11,517 nt of DNA from an uncultured Clostridia bacterium (lineage in GTDB: Bacteria; Bacillota; Clostridia; UBA1381). The DNA is taken from NCBI GenBank assembly GCA_910585485.1, contig CAJUEZ010000054.1, forward strand, positions 1-11,517. Direction: 5' to 3'. The notes under the pieces are model-generated. The model was given only the letters and a program-made list of their open reading frames with translations. It was not told the origin of the DNA and made no database searches. This document shows, one piece after another, positions 5,785-11,517 of the stretch. Each line of letters begins with the position of its first letter. Within the stretch, counting starts at the first letter, position 1. A program made the position numbers and the translations under genes.

Positions 5785-6396
5785 ATGAAAAAAATTATAA
5801 CAACCATTTTGATGTTAGCGGGTATATTCGCGTTTGGTACACACGTCGGAGCAGACGGCTTTGAAACGTGGTACGTAAATGCGAACAGCGGCTTGAATTG
5901 TCGTGCAGACCCTTCGTCATCGGCGAATATCCTGACAGTCTATCCGCTTGGAAGCAAGTTAGAGATAATAGGTGTTGACGATAGCGGAAAATGGTGGCAA
6001 ACATGGGACGGAACAGTTCAGGGATGGTGCTACAGCAGATATTTCAGCAGCACACCTCGAACAACGGAAAGTGTAAGCGCCGCGTCACTTGATGGAAGTT
6101 CGGGAACAGGAAAATATTTGGGGAACTTCCGTGTGACAGGTTATACGTCCAGTCCGGCTGAAAATAACGGTTATTCCGTAAACTGCTACGGTGAGAATCT
6201 GGATGCTTTGGTAGGACAGATTGTGGCGGCTGATCCGAGGGTGATTCCGCTGAAAAGTAAAATATACATAGAGGGAATAGGTTACAGAGAAGTGCGTGAT
6301 ACAGGAGTAAGAGGTAATACTATAGATGTGCTGACAAGTTCAGACAGAGAGTCAAACGCGATAACAGGTAACTATAACGTATATTTGGCGGAATAA
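5785..6396 (+). CDS. Secreted SH3b-3D domain protein, putative cell-wall hydrolase
   Basis: The 203-residue protein has a signal peptide (MKK, hydrophobic core to about residue 17, cleavage probably after GADG or VGA near 23). A bacterial SH3 domain follows at about 28-86 (VNANSGLNCRADPSSSANIL, GSKLEIIG, WCYSRYF), which in this family binds peptidoglycan. After a Ser/Thr linker comes a 3D domain (about 112-203), named for three aspartates: here Asp150 in AADPRVIPL, Asp172 in RDTG and Asp181 in IDVL. This domain is related to the lytic transglycosylase fold of MltA and occurs in YocH/YabE-type autolysins, so cutting of glycan strands outside the cell is the likely job. GGAGGAG lies 8 bases before the ATG. 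The gene stands alone, ending in the hairpin at 6403-6445. Confidence 0.87.
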   Translation: MKKIITTILMLAGIFAFGTHVGADGFETWYVNANSGLNCRADPSSSANILTVYPLGSKLEIIGVDDSGKWWQTWDGTVQGWCYSRYFSSTPRTTESVSAASLDGSSGTGKYLGNFRVTGYTSSPAENNGYSVNCYGENLDALVGQIVAADPRVIPLKSKIYIEGIGYREVRDTGVRGNTIDVLTSSDRESNAITGNYNVYLAE

Positions 6397-6398
6397 TT

Positions 6399-6445
6399 AA
6401 AAAAAGACGGTTCGGGTGGTATTAATTACCGCCCGGACCGTCTTT
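6399..6445. terminator. Long convergent terminator hairpin
   Basis: An 18-bp stem (6403-6420 with 6428-6445), perfect apart from two G-U pairs in one direction, closes on a 7-base loop. On the minus strand it is followed by a run of seven T; on the plus strand only by TTT then GCG. It should end the minus-strand transcript efficiently and the SH3-3D transcript less so. The 40-codon gene's stop codon lies in the loop. Confidence 0.85.
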
Positions 6446-6544
6446 GCGTTCGCGTTTGTCAGGCACTTCAAGCTTACCTTTTATATCGCTCGGCTTTATA
6501 TTTTTTGAATCTGAATTTTGAGATTTGTTTTTATGATGAGACAT
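6422..6544 (-). CDS. Small hydrophilic protein, 40 aa, unknown function
   Basis: The ATG at 6544 has GAGGAG 8 bases before it (6553-6558), good evidence for translation; an in-frame start further upstream would lie inside the gene before. The product begins MSHHKNKSQNSDSKNIK and ends KRERKDGPGGN: rich in Lys, Asn, Ser and Asp, with no cysteine, membrane segment or hydrophobic core, hence probably disordered. Small basic proteins ending in a DGPGG-type motif occur in Clostridia, and a spore-related role is possible, but I cannot assign a family. It begins 73 bases after the end of the glutamate-cysteine ligase gene and is probably co-transcribed with it. Its last seven codons form one arm of the terminator hairpin and its TAA sits in the loop, so a translating ribosome would cover the terminator. 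Confidence 0.6.
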   Translation of the reverse strand: MSHHKNKSQNSDSKNIKPSDIKGKLEVPDKRERKDGPGGN

Positions 6545-6617
6545 ATTTCTCGCTCCTCTCTGTCTTTCGGTGTTATTAGTATGTTCAATAAAGCGTGAAA
6601 TATTAATCTGTTTTAGA

Positions 6618-7820
6618 TTATCTCGCAATGTTAATCATTTCTTGCGTGAAATTCTTATTGAATTTTGCATATACCTTTACGCAGTAACGTTTGTTTTCCG
6701 ATATTTTCTTTTTCTGAAACTCAATATTTTTTATAACACGCGGAAAATCGTTAAAGTATTCCGTCATATCGTCAAGTAATCCATTAGCGGCATCCTTTGC
6801 CGGATAACCGTTGATTGTCATGCTGTCAATATCGTATTTTGCCGCGTTTTTGTGATTTTCGATTGCAGCTTCCTGGAGTTCGCGAGTAAAAACAAAATCA
6901 GGAAGCTGTGTAAGATAAATCAGAAAATAATGCACAAAATATAAGTCTTCTTTAAATATTCCCAAAGGCGCGAGAGGATTGACGTCGAACATACGTAGTT
7001 CAATGTGATTCACGCCATTCTCTATAAGAGATTCGGTACTGTTGTTTCCGGACGGCTTTAAACGCATGGGAAGATACAGTTCTCCTGATGAGAAGAGATT
7101 TCCGTTTTCGATATAATGGTTTATTGATTTTATATAAGAGCGTAAATCACTGTAGTCAAGTATTGGTATGAATTTATTCCAATATCCGTTTTCACCGTTT
7201 CGCTTTGACGCGTACCCGTCAAAACCATCACCCGAAAGTCCGTCTGCGTCAAGAGATAAATCGTATACAGGGCTTGATGATGAAAGGAGAACTATAAGCC
7301 AGCTATAGCGGAATACCTGCTTTGAAAGGCGAAAATAAAGCGCATTTTTAAATTCGTTTACAGAACCTTTTCCATCAAATATGGATTCTATAAAACGGTC
7401 TGAAAAAGAAAAATTAAAATGTATTCCCGAATAGAGCATGAGACGTTTGCCGTATCGTGAAGCAAGTTTTATGCGGTATTCCTTTTTATCAGCTTGATTT
7501 CCGTTGAAGTCCGCTATCACAATGTCATTTTCTGAATCAATATGAGGCGGATTACTGTTGAGCCATAAGTATTCGTCCTTTTCCTTGAGTATGGAACGCG
7601 CCTCATTGTCGAGATAACGTAAAGCAGTCATAAGAGATTCAATGGTTTCACAGGCGGGAGTGATAAGTTCAAGTTGACTTTCACAAAAATCACGGCTCAT
7701 ATATTTGTTATCAGAAAAAGGATGCGGTGTTTTGGCTAAGCGCCCGTCAGATGTGGCGCGTATTGTTTCTCTCTCTAAGCCAAACGAGCCTTCAAATATA
7801 TATTGATTGTGTAAATCCAA
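6618..7820 (-). CDS. gshA: Glutamate-cysteine ligase (gamma-glutamylcysteine synthetase), single-domain
   Basis: The enzyme joins glutamate and cysteine using ATP, the first step to glutathione, in the cytoplasm. Visible family motifs are FGLERE at 13-18, TPHPF at 31-35, DFCESQLELITP at 44-55, EYLWLNSNPP at 83-92, YGKRLMLYSGIHFNFSF at 123-139 and a late HIELRMFDVNPLAPLGI stretch, matching the N-terminal ligase domain of the bifunctional GshF (GshAB) proteins. At 400 residues it has only this domain: the ATP-grasp glutathione synthetase part of GshF (which is about 750 residues) is absent, so alone it would yield gamma-glutamylcysteine. The start is a TTG at 7820 with GAGGTG 7 bases before it; no ATG fits the conserved N-terminus. 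A possible promoter is at 7838-7866. The 40-aa gene follows. Activity on another amino-acid pair cannot be excluded. Confidence 0.85.
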   Translation of the reverse strand: MDLHNQYIFEGSFGLERETIRATSDGRLAKTPHPFSDNKYMSRDFCESQLELITPACETIESLMTALRYLDNEARSILKEKDEYLWLNSNPPHIDSENDIVIADFNGNQADKKEYRIKLASRYGKRLMLYSGIHFNFSFSDRFIESIFDGKGSVNEFKNALYFRLSKQVFRYSWLIVLLSSSSPVYDLSLDADGLSGDGFDGYASKRNGENGYWNKFIPILDYSDLRSYIKSINHYIENGNLFSSGELYLPMRLKPSGNNSTESLIENGVNHIELRMFDVNPLAPLGIFKEDLYFVHYFLIYLTQLPDFVFTRELQEAAIENHKNAAKYDIDSMTINGYPAKDAANGLLDDMTEYFNDFPRVIKNIEFQKKKISENKRYCVKVYAKFNKNFTQEMINIAR

Positions 7821-7837
7821 TGTTAATCACCTCATAA

Positions 7838-7866
7838 AGTATATATGTTTTGTGTCATATACTAAA
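7838..7866 (-). promoter_or_regulatory. Possible promoter of gshA
   Basis: On the minus strand TTTAGT (7866-7861) and TATACT (7843-7838) are 17 bases apart, just after the palindrome at 7871-7893. The -10 box is good, the -35 weak. Confidence 0.35.
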
Positions 7867-7870
7867 CTCA

Positions 7871-7893
7871 GGGACACTAAAATTTAGTGTCCC
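7871..7893. terminator. 10-bp palindromic hairpin between the ttcA-like gene and gshA
   Basis: GGGACACTAA (7871-7880) and its exact complement (7884-7893) enclose three bases. On the minus strand it follows the ttcA-like stop codon by five bases, as a terminator would, but the bases after it (TGAGTTTAG) are a poor T run. Outer bases AACT/AGTT can extend the stem past an internal loop. It may be a weak terminator, an RNA-stability hairpin or an operator for the gshA promoter next to it. Confidence 0.5.
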
Positions 7894-7898
7894 CTAAG

Positions 7899-8615
7899 TT
7901 ATTTGACGGTTTTCCAACCGTCGATGCCGCTGTCGTGTACCGCGCGGAAAAGACGTTTACGCAGTCCTGGCGTCATTTCTTTTTCCAAGCGCTTAATTAA
8001 ATCTTTCATATACTCGCGCTGTGTATATCCGTCAGCAGGGCATTCGCTGTGAATCACAGGAATGTCATGATTTCGCACAACACCGCGGATGTCGCGTTCG
8101 CGAACATAAATCATCGGACGTATCTGATAAAGCTGTGTGCGGTCAAGGTAGGTAACGGGCGAGAAGCAGTGTATTCTGCCCTCGTGCATGAGGCTCAGTA
8201 AAAATGTTTCGAGCACATCGTCATTGTGATGTCCGAGAGCTACCTTTCGGCAGCCGTTTTCGAGCGCGAAGTCGTTTAATGACCCTCGGCGCATTTTTGC
8301 GCACAGCGAGCATGGGTTTGACTCATTTCTTATATCAAATACAATCTCTTTTATATTTGTATACTTAACTTTAAATTCTACTCCTAATTTATCACAAAGC
8401 GCCTGTATTTTTGAATAGTCCGATTTGTATCCCATATCGAGAGTGAGCGCGACAACCGTGAATTTTTTCGGATAGTAACGTGAAAGTTCGGCAAGCGTGC
8501 ACAAAAGAACAAGGCTGTCCTTACCGCCAGATACACCAACGGCGATTTTGTCACCCTCATCAATCATATTGTATTCTTCAATAGCGCGCCTTGTAAGGCT
8601 GACTACCTTTTGCAT
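7899..8615 (-). CDS. TtcA-family tRNA thiolation protein (PP-loop ATPase)
   Basis: This 238-residue protein has the PP-loop SGGKDS at 29-34, which binds ATP to adenylate the target base, a CSLC pair at Cys102 and Cys105 followed by AKMRRG, GHHNDD at 128-133 and a third cysteine in HSECPADG (Cys192). TtcA proteins use such three cysteines to hold an iron-sulfur cluster and put sulfur on cytidine 32 of certain tRNAs; related clostridial proteins share the motifs, so the exact base modified here is inferred. Length is shorter than E. coli TtcA (about 310). The gene starts one base after the hisA stop, and its ribosome site (GAGGT) lies within the end of hisA, so it is co-transcribed and probably translationally coupled. 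It has no known role in histidine synthesis. Confidence 0.85.
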   Translation of the reverse strand: MQKVVSLTRRAIEEYNMIDEGDKIAVGVSGGKDSLVLLCTLAELSRYYPKKFTVVALTLDMGYKSDYSKIQALCDKLGVEFKVKYTNIKEIVFDIRNESNPCSLCAKMRRGSLNDFALENGCRKVALGHHNDDVLETFLLSLMHEGRIHCFSPVTYLDRTQLYQIRPMIYVRERDIRGVVRNHDIPVIHSECPADGYTQREYMKDLIKRLEKEMTPGLRKRLFRAVHDSGIDGWKTVK

Positions 8616-8616
8616 A

Positions 8617-9330
8617 TTACTTTACCTCTTGAATCGCTTCGTATAAATTAACTTTTCCTGTATATAGAGCCTTGCCGACAATAACGCCCTCGACCCCTGC
8701 GGGGACAAGCGATTTAATATGTGCAAGACTGCCTACACCGCCTGACGCGATTATATCAGCGTCAACCGCCTTTGCCATTTCAGTCATTGCGCTGACATTA
8801 GGACCCGCAAGCGTTCCGTCGGTCGCAATATCTGTGTAAACGATTGTCCCAACTCCGATTGACACCATTTTTTCAGCAAATTCAACCGCTGTAAAATCGC
8901 TGGTCTTTTCCCAGCCCTCAACGGCGACCATGCCGTCTTTTGCGTCTATGCCGATAACTATTTTTCTGCCGTATTTATCAACGGCGCGCTTTACAAATTC
9001 GCTGTCCGCAACGGCTTTTGTACCGATGATTACTCTGTCAATTCCGCATGCAAGCTTTGCCTCAATGTCTTCCATGGTACGTATGCCTCCGCCTGTCTGC
9101 ACGGGTACATTTACAGAACGGCATATTTCCTTGATTTTTTCGGCATTTACACCATGTCCTTTTAACGCTCCGTCAAGGTCAACCACGTGTATGTATTCAC
9201 CGCCCTGCGCCTCCCATTTTTTAGCCATTTCGGCAGGGGAGTCGCCGTATACGGTAACGTCCGAAAATTGTCCCTTAAAAAGCCGTACGCACTTTCCATC
9301 TTTAATATCTATCGCGGGATAAATTCTCAT
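8617..9330 (-). CDS. hisA: Phosphoribosylformimino-AICAR phosphate isomerase HisA
   Basis: HisA opens the ribose ring of ProFAR to PRFAR, the fourth step of histidine synthesis. The protein is a full-length (237 residues) beta/alpha barrel: catalytic Asp8 in YPAIDI, VVDLDGA near 50, TGGGIRT near 80, a second Asp at about 129 in GIDAKDG, TDIATDGTLAGPN at about 166-178 and SGGVGS plus GVIVGKALY for the phosphate site. These details separate it from HisF. I start it at the ATG at 9330, with AGGAG 9 bases before; an in-frame TTG at 9339 directly abuts that site and cannot be used. It lies 33 bases after hisG and one base before the ttcA-like gene. Confidence 0.95.
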   Translation of the reverse strand: MRIYPAIDIKDGKCVRLFKGQFSDVTVYGDSPAEMAKKWEAQGGEYIHVVDLDGALKGHGVNAEKIKEICRSVNVPVQTGGGIRTMEDIEAKLACGIDRVIIGTKAVADSEFVKRAVDKYGRKIVIGIDAKDGMVAVEGWEKTSDFTAVEFAEKMVSIGVGTIVYTDIATDGTLAGPNVSAMTEMAKAVDADIIASGGVGSLAHIKSLVPAGVEGVIVGKALYTGKVNLYEAIQEVK

Positions 9331-9363
9331 TCCACTCAACTCCTTTAAAAAACGGCTTATTCA

Positions 9364-10005
9364 TTATTTGGTTTCTATCTTTTCCTTAAACTTTGTCACT
9401 ATATTCATTATCCGCTCTTTTTCCATTTTCATACTGACTTTGTTCACAACAAATCTTGCGCTGAGCGGACAAACGTCCTCCAAAACGTCAAGACCGTTTT
9501 CAAAAAGCGTTTTGCCTGTTTCGACAATATCCACAATTACATCTGAAAGTCCTACAAGCGGAGCAAGTTCGACAGAACCGTTTAGTTTTATAATTTCAAT
9601 CGTTTGACCTTTGTCGTCCTGAAAATACTTGAGCGTAATGTGAGGGTATTTTGAAGCGACACGTAAATTTGTCATAGTGTCAAGCTTACCCTTTAGTTCT
9701 GGTGGACCGCATACTGCCATTTTGCATTTACCGAAACCCAAATCAATCATCTCATAGAGATTGCGGCTTTCCTCCAAAAGCGTGTCCTTGCCGACAATTC
9801 CTATATCAGCCGCGCCGTATTCAACGTATGTAGGCACGTCCGACGCTTTTACAAGAATAAATTTCATCTTGTTTTTTTCGTCGGTGAAAATCAGTTTTCT
9901 TGTTTTTTCTTTCATTTCGGAGCAGTCCATTCCCATAGACATAAACAGCTCCATACTAAGTTCCGCAAGTCTGCCCTTTGCAAGAGCAACAGTTAAATAT
10001 CTCAT
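9364..10005 (-). CDS. hisG: ATP phosphoribosyltransferase catalytic subunit HisG, short form
   Basis: HisG joins ATP and PRPP, the committed step of histidine synthesis. The start is the ATG at 10005 with AGGAGG 7 bases before it, giving 213 residues beginning MRYLTVALAKGRL; longer frames run backwards into hisZ. This is the short form, lacking the roughly 80-residue C-terminal regulatory domain, and such enzymes need HisZ, encoded directly upstream. Visible motifs are ALAKGR at 8-12, YGAADIGIVGKD at 63-74 and the PRPP-binding DVIVDIVETGKTLFENGL at 155-172. Histidine feedback then acts through HisZ. The gap to hisZ is 16 bases. Confidence 0.95.
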   Translation of the reverse strand: MRYLTVALAKGRLAELSMELFMSMGMDCSEMKEKTRKLIFTDEKNKMKFILVKASDVPTYVEYGAADIGIVGKDTLLEESRNLYEMIDLGFGKCKMAVCGPPELKGKLDTMTNLRVASKYPHITLKYFQDDKGQTIEIIKLNGSVELAPLVGLSDVIVDIVETGKTLFENGLDVLEDVCPLSARFVVNKVSMKMEKERIMNIVTKFKEKIETK

Positions 10006-10021
10006 TGCCTGTCCTCCTAAA

Positions 10022-10080
10022 TTAATGTTCATGACCGCAGCCGCAGTCGTGATTGTGCTCATGACCGCAGTCACAGCCAT
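10022..10080 (-). repeat. Imperfect direct repeat encoding the Cys/His tail of HisZ
   Basis: Two copies of a unit reading TGACTGCGGTCATGA-like on the minus strand (roughly 10030-10047 and 10057-10077) encode CGHEH twice. The tail probably grew by a local duplication. Confidence 0.55.
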
Positions 10081-11350
10081 CGTCAAACATCAGATTGTCG
10101 TCATAATATCCTAAAAATTCATTGGCGGTTGTTTCAATTATTTCGTGCTTTGCAAAATCGTTGATTTGGAGTTTACCATCAGGAAATGCACGAAGCATTG
10201 CGTTTATATTTCTTGTCTTTGAATATTCCTCGGCGTCTTTGTATGTTCCGTCGCCTATATACATTTCCACAAGACAGCCGTTTACGCGCAGATTGTATGC
10301 AATGTCATAAGCAATGCCCTCTGCATTATTCTCTGCATACACAAGAGACGCGGAAACTTCGTGTGTGTCTTTATCAGAAAGCACGGAAATAAGTCTGTTT
10401 ATGCCTATCGCTGCTCCGACAGCACCCTTCGGAGCGCCGAATCTGCTCATAAGATTATCATAGCGTCCGCCCGCGCATATCGGGAAACCTACACCGTGTG
10501 TGTAGCACTTAAATATTGAGCCGGTATAATAATCTATACTCTCAAGCATGCCGAGGTCGATTGATACGTACTTTTCAAAGCCGTAAAGACAAAGAAGTTC
10601 ATAAATACGTTTTAGATTGTCAAGCGCGATTTTAGACATTTCATTAAGACCGTCAACGTAAGCCTTTTCAAATATTTCCGCGCCGCCAAACAGGTACGGC
10701 AAATCAATGATAAGATTTTTAATGCTGTCCTCAATGTTAAGTTTGTCCGTAATTGTCTTAATTCCGACGGAGTCCTTGGAGTCAATACGTTCTCTGAGTT
10801 TTTCGATTGATTTTTCATCAAGTCCGGCTTGCTGCACAAGACCGTTGAAAAATGCAATCTGACCTATTTCCATTGAAAAATCCTCAATTCCGACTGCCAT
10901 AACAGCCTCCATAGCCGCGGAAATTACCTCCGCGTCGGCGGCGGGAGAGTATGAGCCAATAAGTTCAATTCCGCTCTGAGTAAATTCTCTTTGACGTGCG
11001 CCCTGTGTCTGCTCAACTCTGAACACGCTTCCTGTATAAAGATAGCGCAAGGGATAAGCGCCTTCGGGCGCTTTGGTTGATGCCATACGCGCTATTGATG
11101 TGGTGAAATCGGGGCGAAGCGCAAGTATGCGCCCATGCTCGTCAAAGAACTTGAACATGTGCTCCTGTGAAATTTGACCGTTCACATCGGCATAGCAGTC
11201 GTAATATTCAAATGAGGGTGTTTCAACCTCCTTATAGCCGATTGATGAGAATACTGACCAAATCGCAGCCTCGATTTCTTTTTTTACAGTACAATCATCC
11301 GGCAGTATATCGTTTACACCGTTTGGTGTATGTAATTTCCAATTAGACAT
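10022..11350 (-). CDS. hisZ: ATP phosphoribosyltransferase regulatory subunit HisZ with Cys/His-rich tail
   Basis: HisZ is a catalytically dead relative of histidyl-tRNA synthetase that forms a complex with short HisG and senses histidine. Motifs of the synthetase fold remain: LRPDFTTSIAR at 78-88, GSVFRVEQ...REFTQSGIELIG at 107-132, DYYTGSIFKCY and GFPICAGGRYDNLMSRFG. The start is the ATG at 11350 with AAAGGA 8 bases before it, 442 residues; a TTG at 11368 would absorb that site. HisRS would have an anticodon-binding domain; here the last third is divergent. The last 18 or so residues are CDCGHEHNHDCGCGHEH-type: four Cys and five His, a metal-binding-like tail not expected in HisZ. hisG follows after 16 bases, so the two subunits are made together from the promoter at 11405-11433. 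Confidence 0.93.
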   Translation of the reverse strand: MSNWKLHTPNGVNDILPDDCTVKKEIEAAIWSVFSSIGYKEVETPSFEYYDCYADVNGQISQEHMFKFFDEHGRILALRPDFTTSIARMASTKAPEGAYPLRYLYTGSVFRVEQTQGARQREFTQSGIELIGSYSPAADAEVISAAMEAVMAVGIEDFSMEIGQIAFFNGLVQQAGLDEKSIEKLRERIDSKDSVGIKTITDKLNIEDSIKNLIIDLPYLFGGAEIFEKAYVDGLNEMSKIALDNLKRIYELLCLYGFEKYVSIDLGMLESIDYYTGSIFKCYTHGVGFPICAGGRYDNLMSRFGAPKGAVGAAIGINRLISVLSDKDTHEVSASLVYAENNAEGIAYDIAYNLRVNGCLVEMYIGDGTYKDAEEYSKTRNINAMLRAFPDGKLQINDFAKHEIIETTANEFLGYYDDNLMFDDGCDCGHEHNHDCGCGHEH

Positions 11351-11404
11351 AAATAAAATCCTTTCCAAATCAATTTGACTTTATTGCGTTAAAGTGCTAA
11401 AGCT

Positions 11405-11433
11405 ATTATACACGCAAAACAACGCGTTGTCAA
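11405..11433 (-). promoter_or_regulatory. Sigma-A promoter of the his operon with embedded palindrome
   Basis: On the minus strand TTGACA (11433-11428) and TATAAT (11410-11405) are perfect consensus with a 17-base spacer. Transcription should start near 11398, leaving a leader of about 48 bases, too short for a T-box or classical attenuator. The 12-bp palindrome ACAACGCGTTGT (11419-11430) overlaps the -35 box and spacer, a typical place for a repressor operator. Confidence 0.85.
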
Positions 11434-11517
11434 TAGATATTGTACCACAAAAAGAAAAATACGTGTAGGATTACAATAGAAATGTTACAGTAAGGTAAAA
11501 AAATATACGGAAACCTA

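Noticed and set aside
10006..10086. Longer HisG start adding 27 residues (MTMAVTAVMS...)
   Set aside because: That stretch is the out-of-frame reading of the hisZ tail; the ATG at 10005 has the AGGAGG site and the conserved HisG N-terminus.
11351..11404. T-box riboswitch or His leader peptide before hisZ
   Set aside because: The promoter leaves only about 48 bases of leader, with no T-box sequence and no run of His codons.

Overview
The window reads as chromosome of a low-GC, Gram-positive-type anaerobe of the class Clostridia. The evidence is AT-rich intergenic DNA, strong AGGAGG-type ribosome binding sites, near-consensus sigma-A promoters, a HisZ/short-HisG pair, a FliB-like Cys-rich protein and an SH3-3D cell-wall protein. 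No species can be named from the sequence alone.

Layout. Positions 1-1175 hold the end of a secreted or surface protein with a Thr/Pro stalk and a small 71-residue protein of unknown function, both on the plus strand. At 1176-1221 lies the 3' part of a tRNA-fMet gene with no 5' half, followed at once by a strong terminator. This is the usual footprint of an integrative element inserted into a tRNA gene, so the DNA to the left is probably the end of an element and the DNA to the right is resident chromosome. From 4124 back to about 1336 a minus-strand operon encodes three membrane proteins of one plan: an N-terminal cytoplasmic zinc ribbon, a Pro/Gln/Tyr-rich linker, one membrane segment and an outer domain (YARHG in the first; related small domains in the other two, which share a nearly identical gene start). 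Next is a FliB-like gene on the minus strand.

The 606-base gap 5179-5784 contains divergent promoters and an orphan plus-strand transcription unit (promoter 5353-5381, terminator 5619-5640) that holds either a small RNA or a frameshifted gene remnant. A secreted SH3b-3D protein follows on the plus strand, converging on a long hairpin shared with a 40-codon minus-strand gene.

The right half, 6422-11433, is a minus-strand block read from the right: a near-perfect promoter with an embedded palindrome, hisZ, hisG, hisA, a TtcA-type tRNA thiolation enzyme, then (after a palindrome and a possible second promoter) a stand-alone glutamate-cysteine ligase and the 40-residue protein. HisZ and the short HisG together form the first enzyme of histidine synthesis, and HisA is a later step; the other his genes are not in this stretch. 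HisZ carries an unusual Cys/His-rich C-terminal tail.

No CRISPR array, transposase, integrase or rRNA gene was found. The most unusual items are the tRNA-fragment boundary with its antisense terminator, the orphan transcription unit, the zinc-ribbon membrane trio and the metal-binding-like tail on HisZ.
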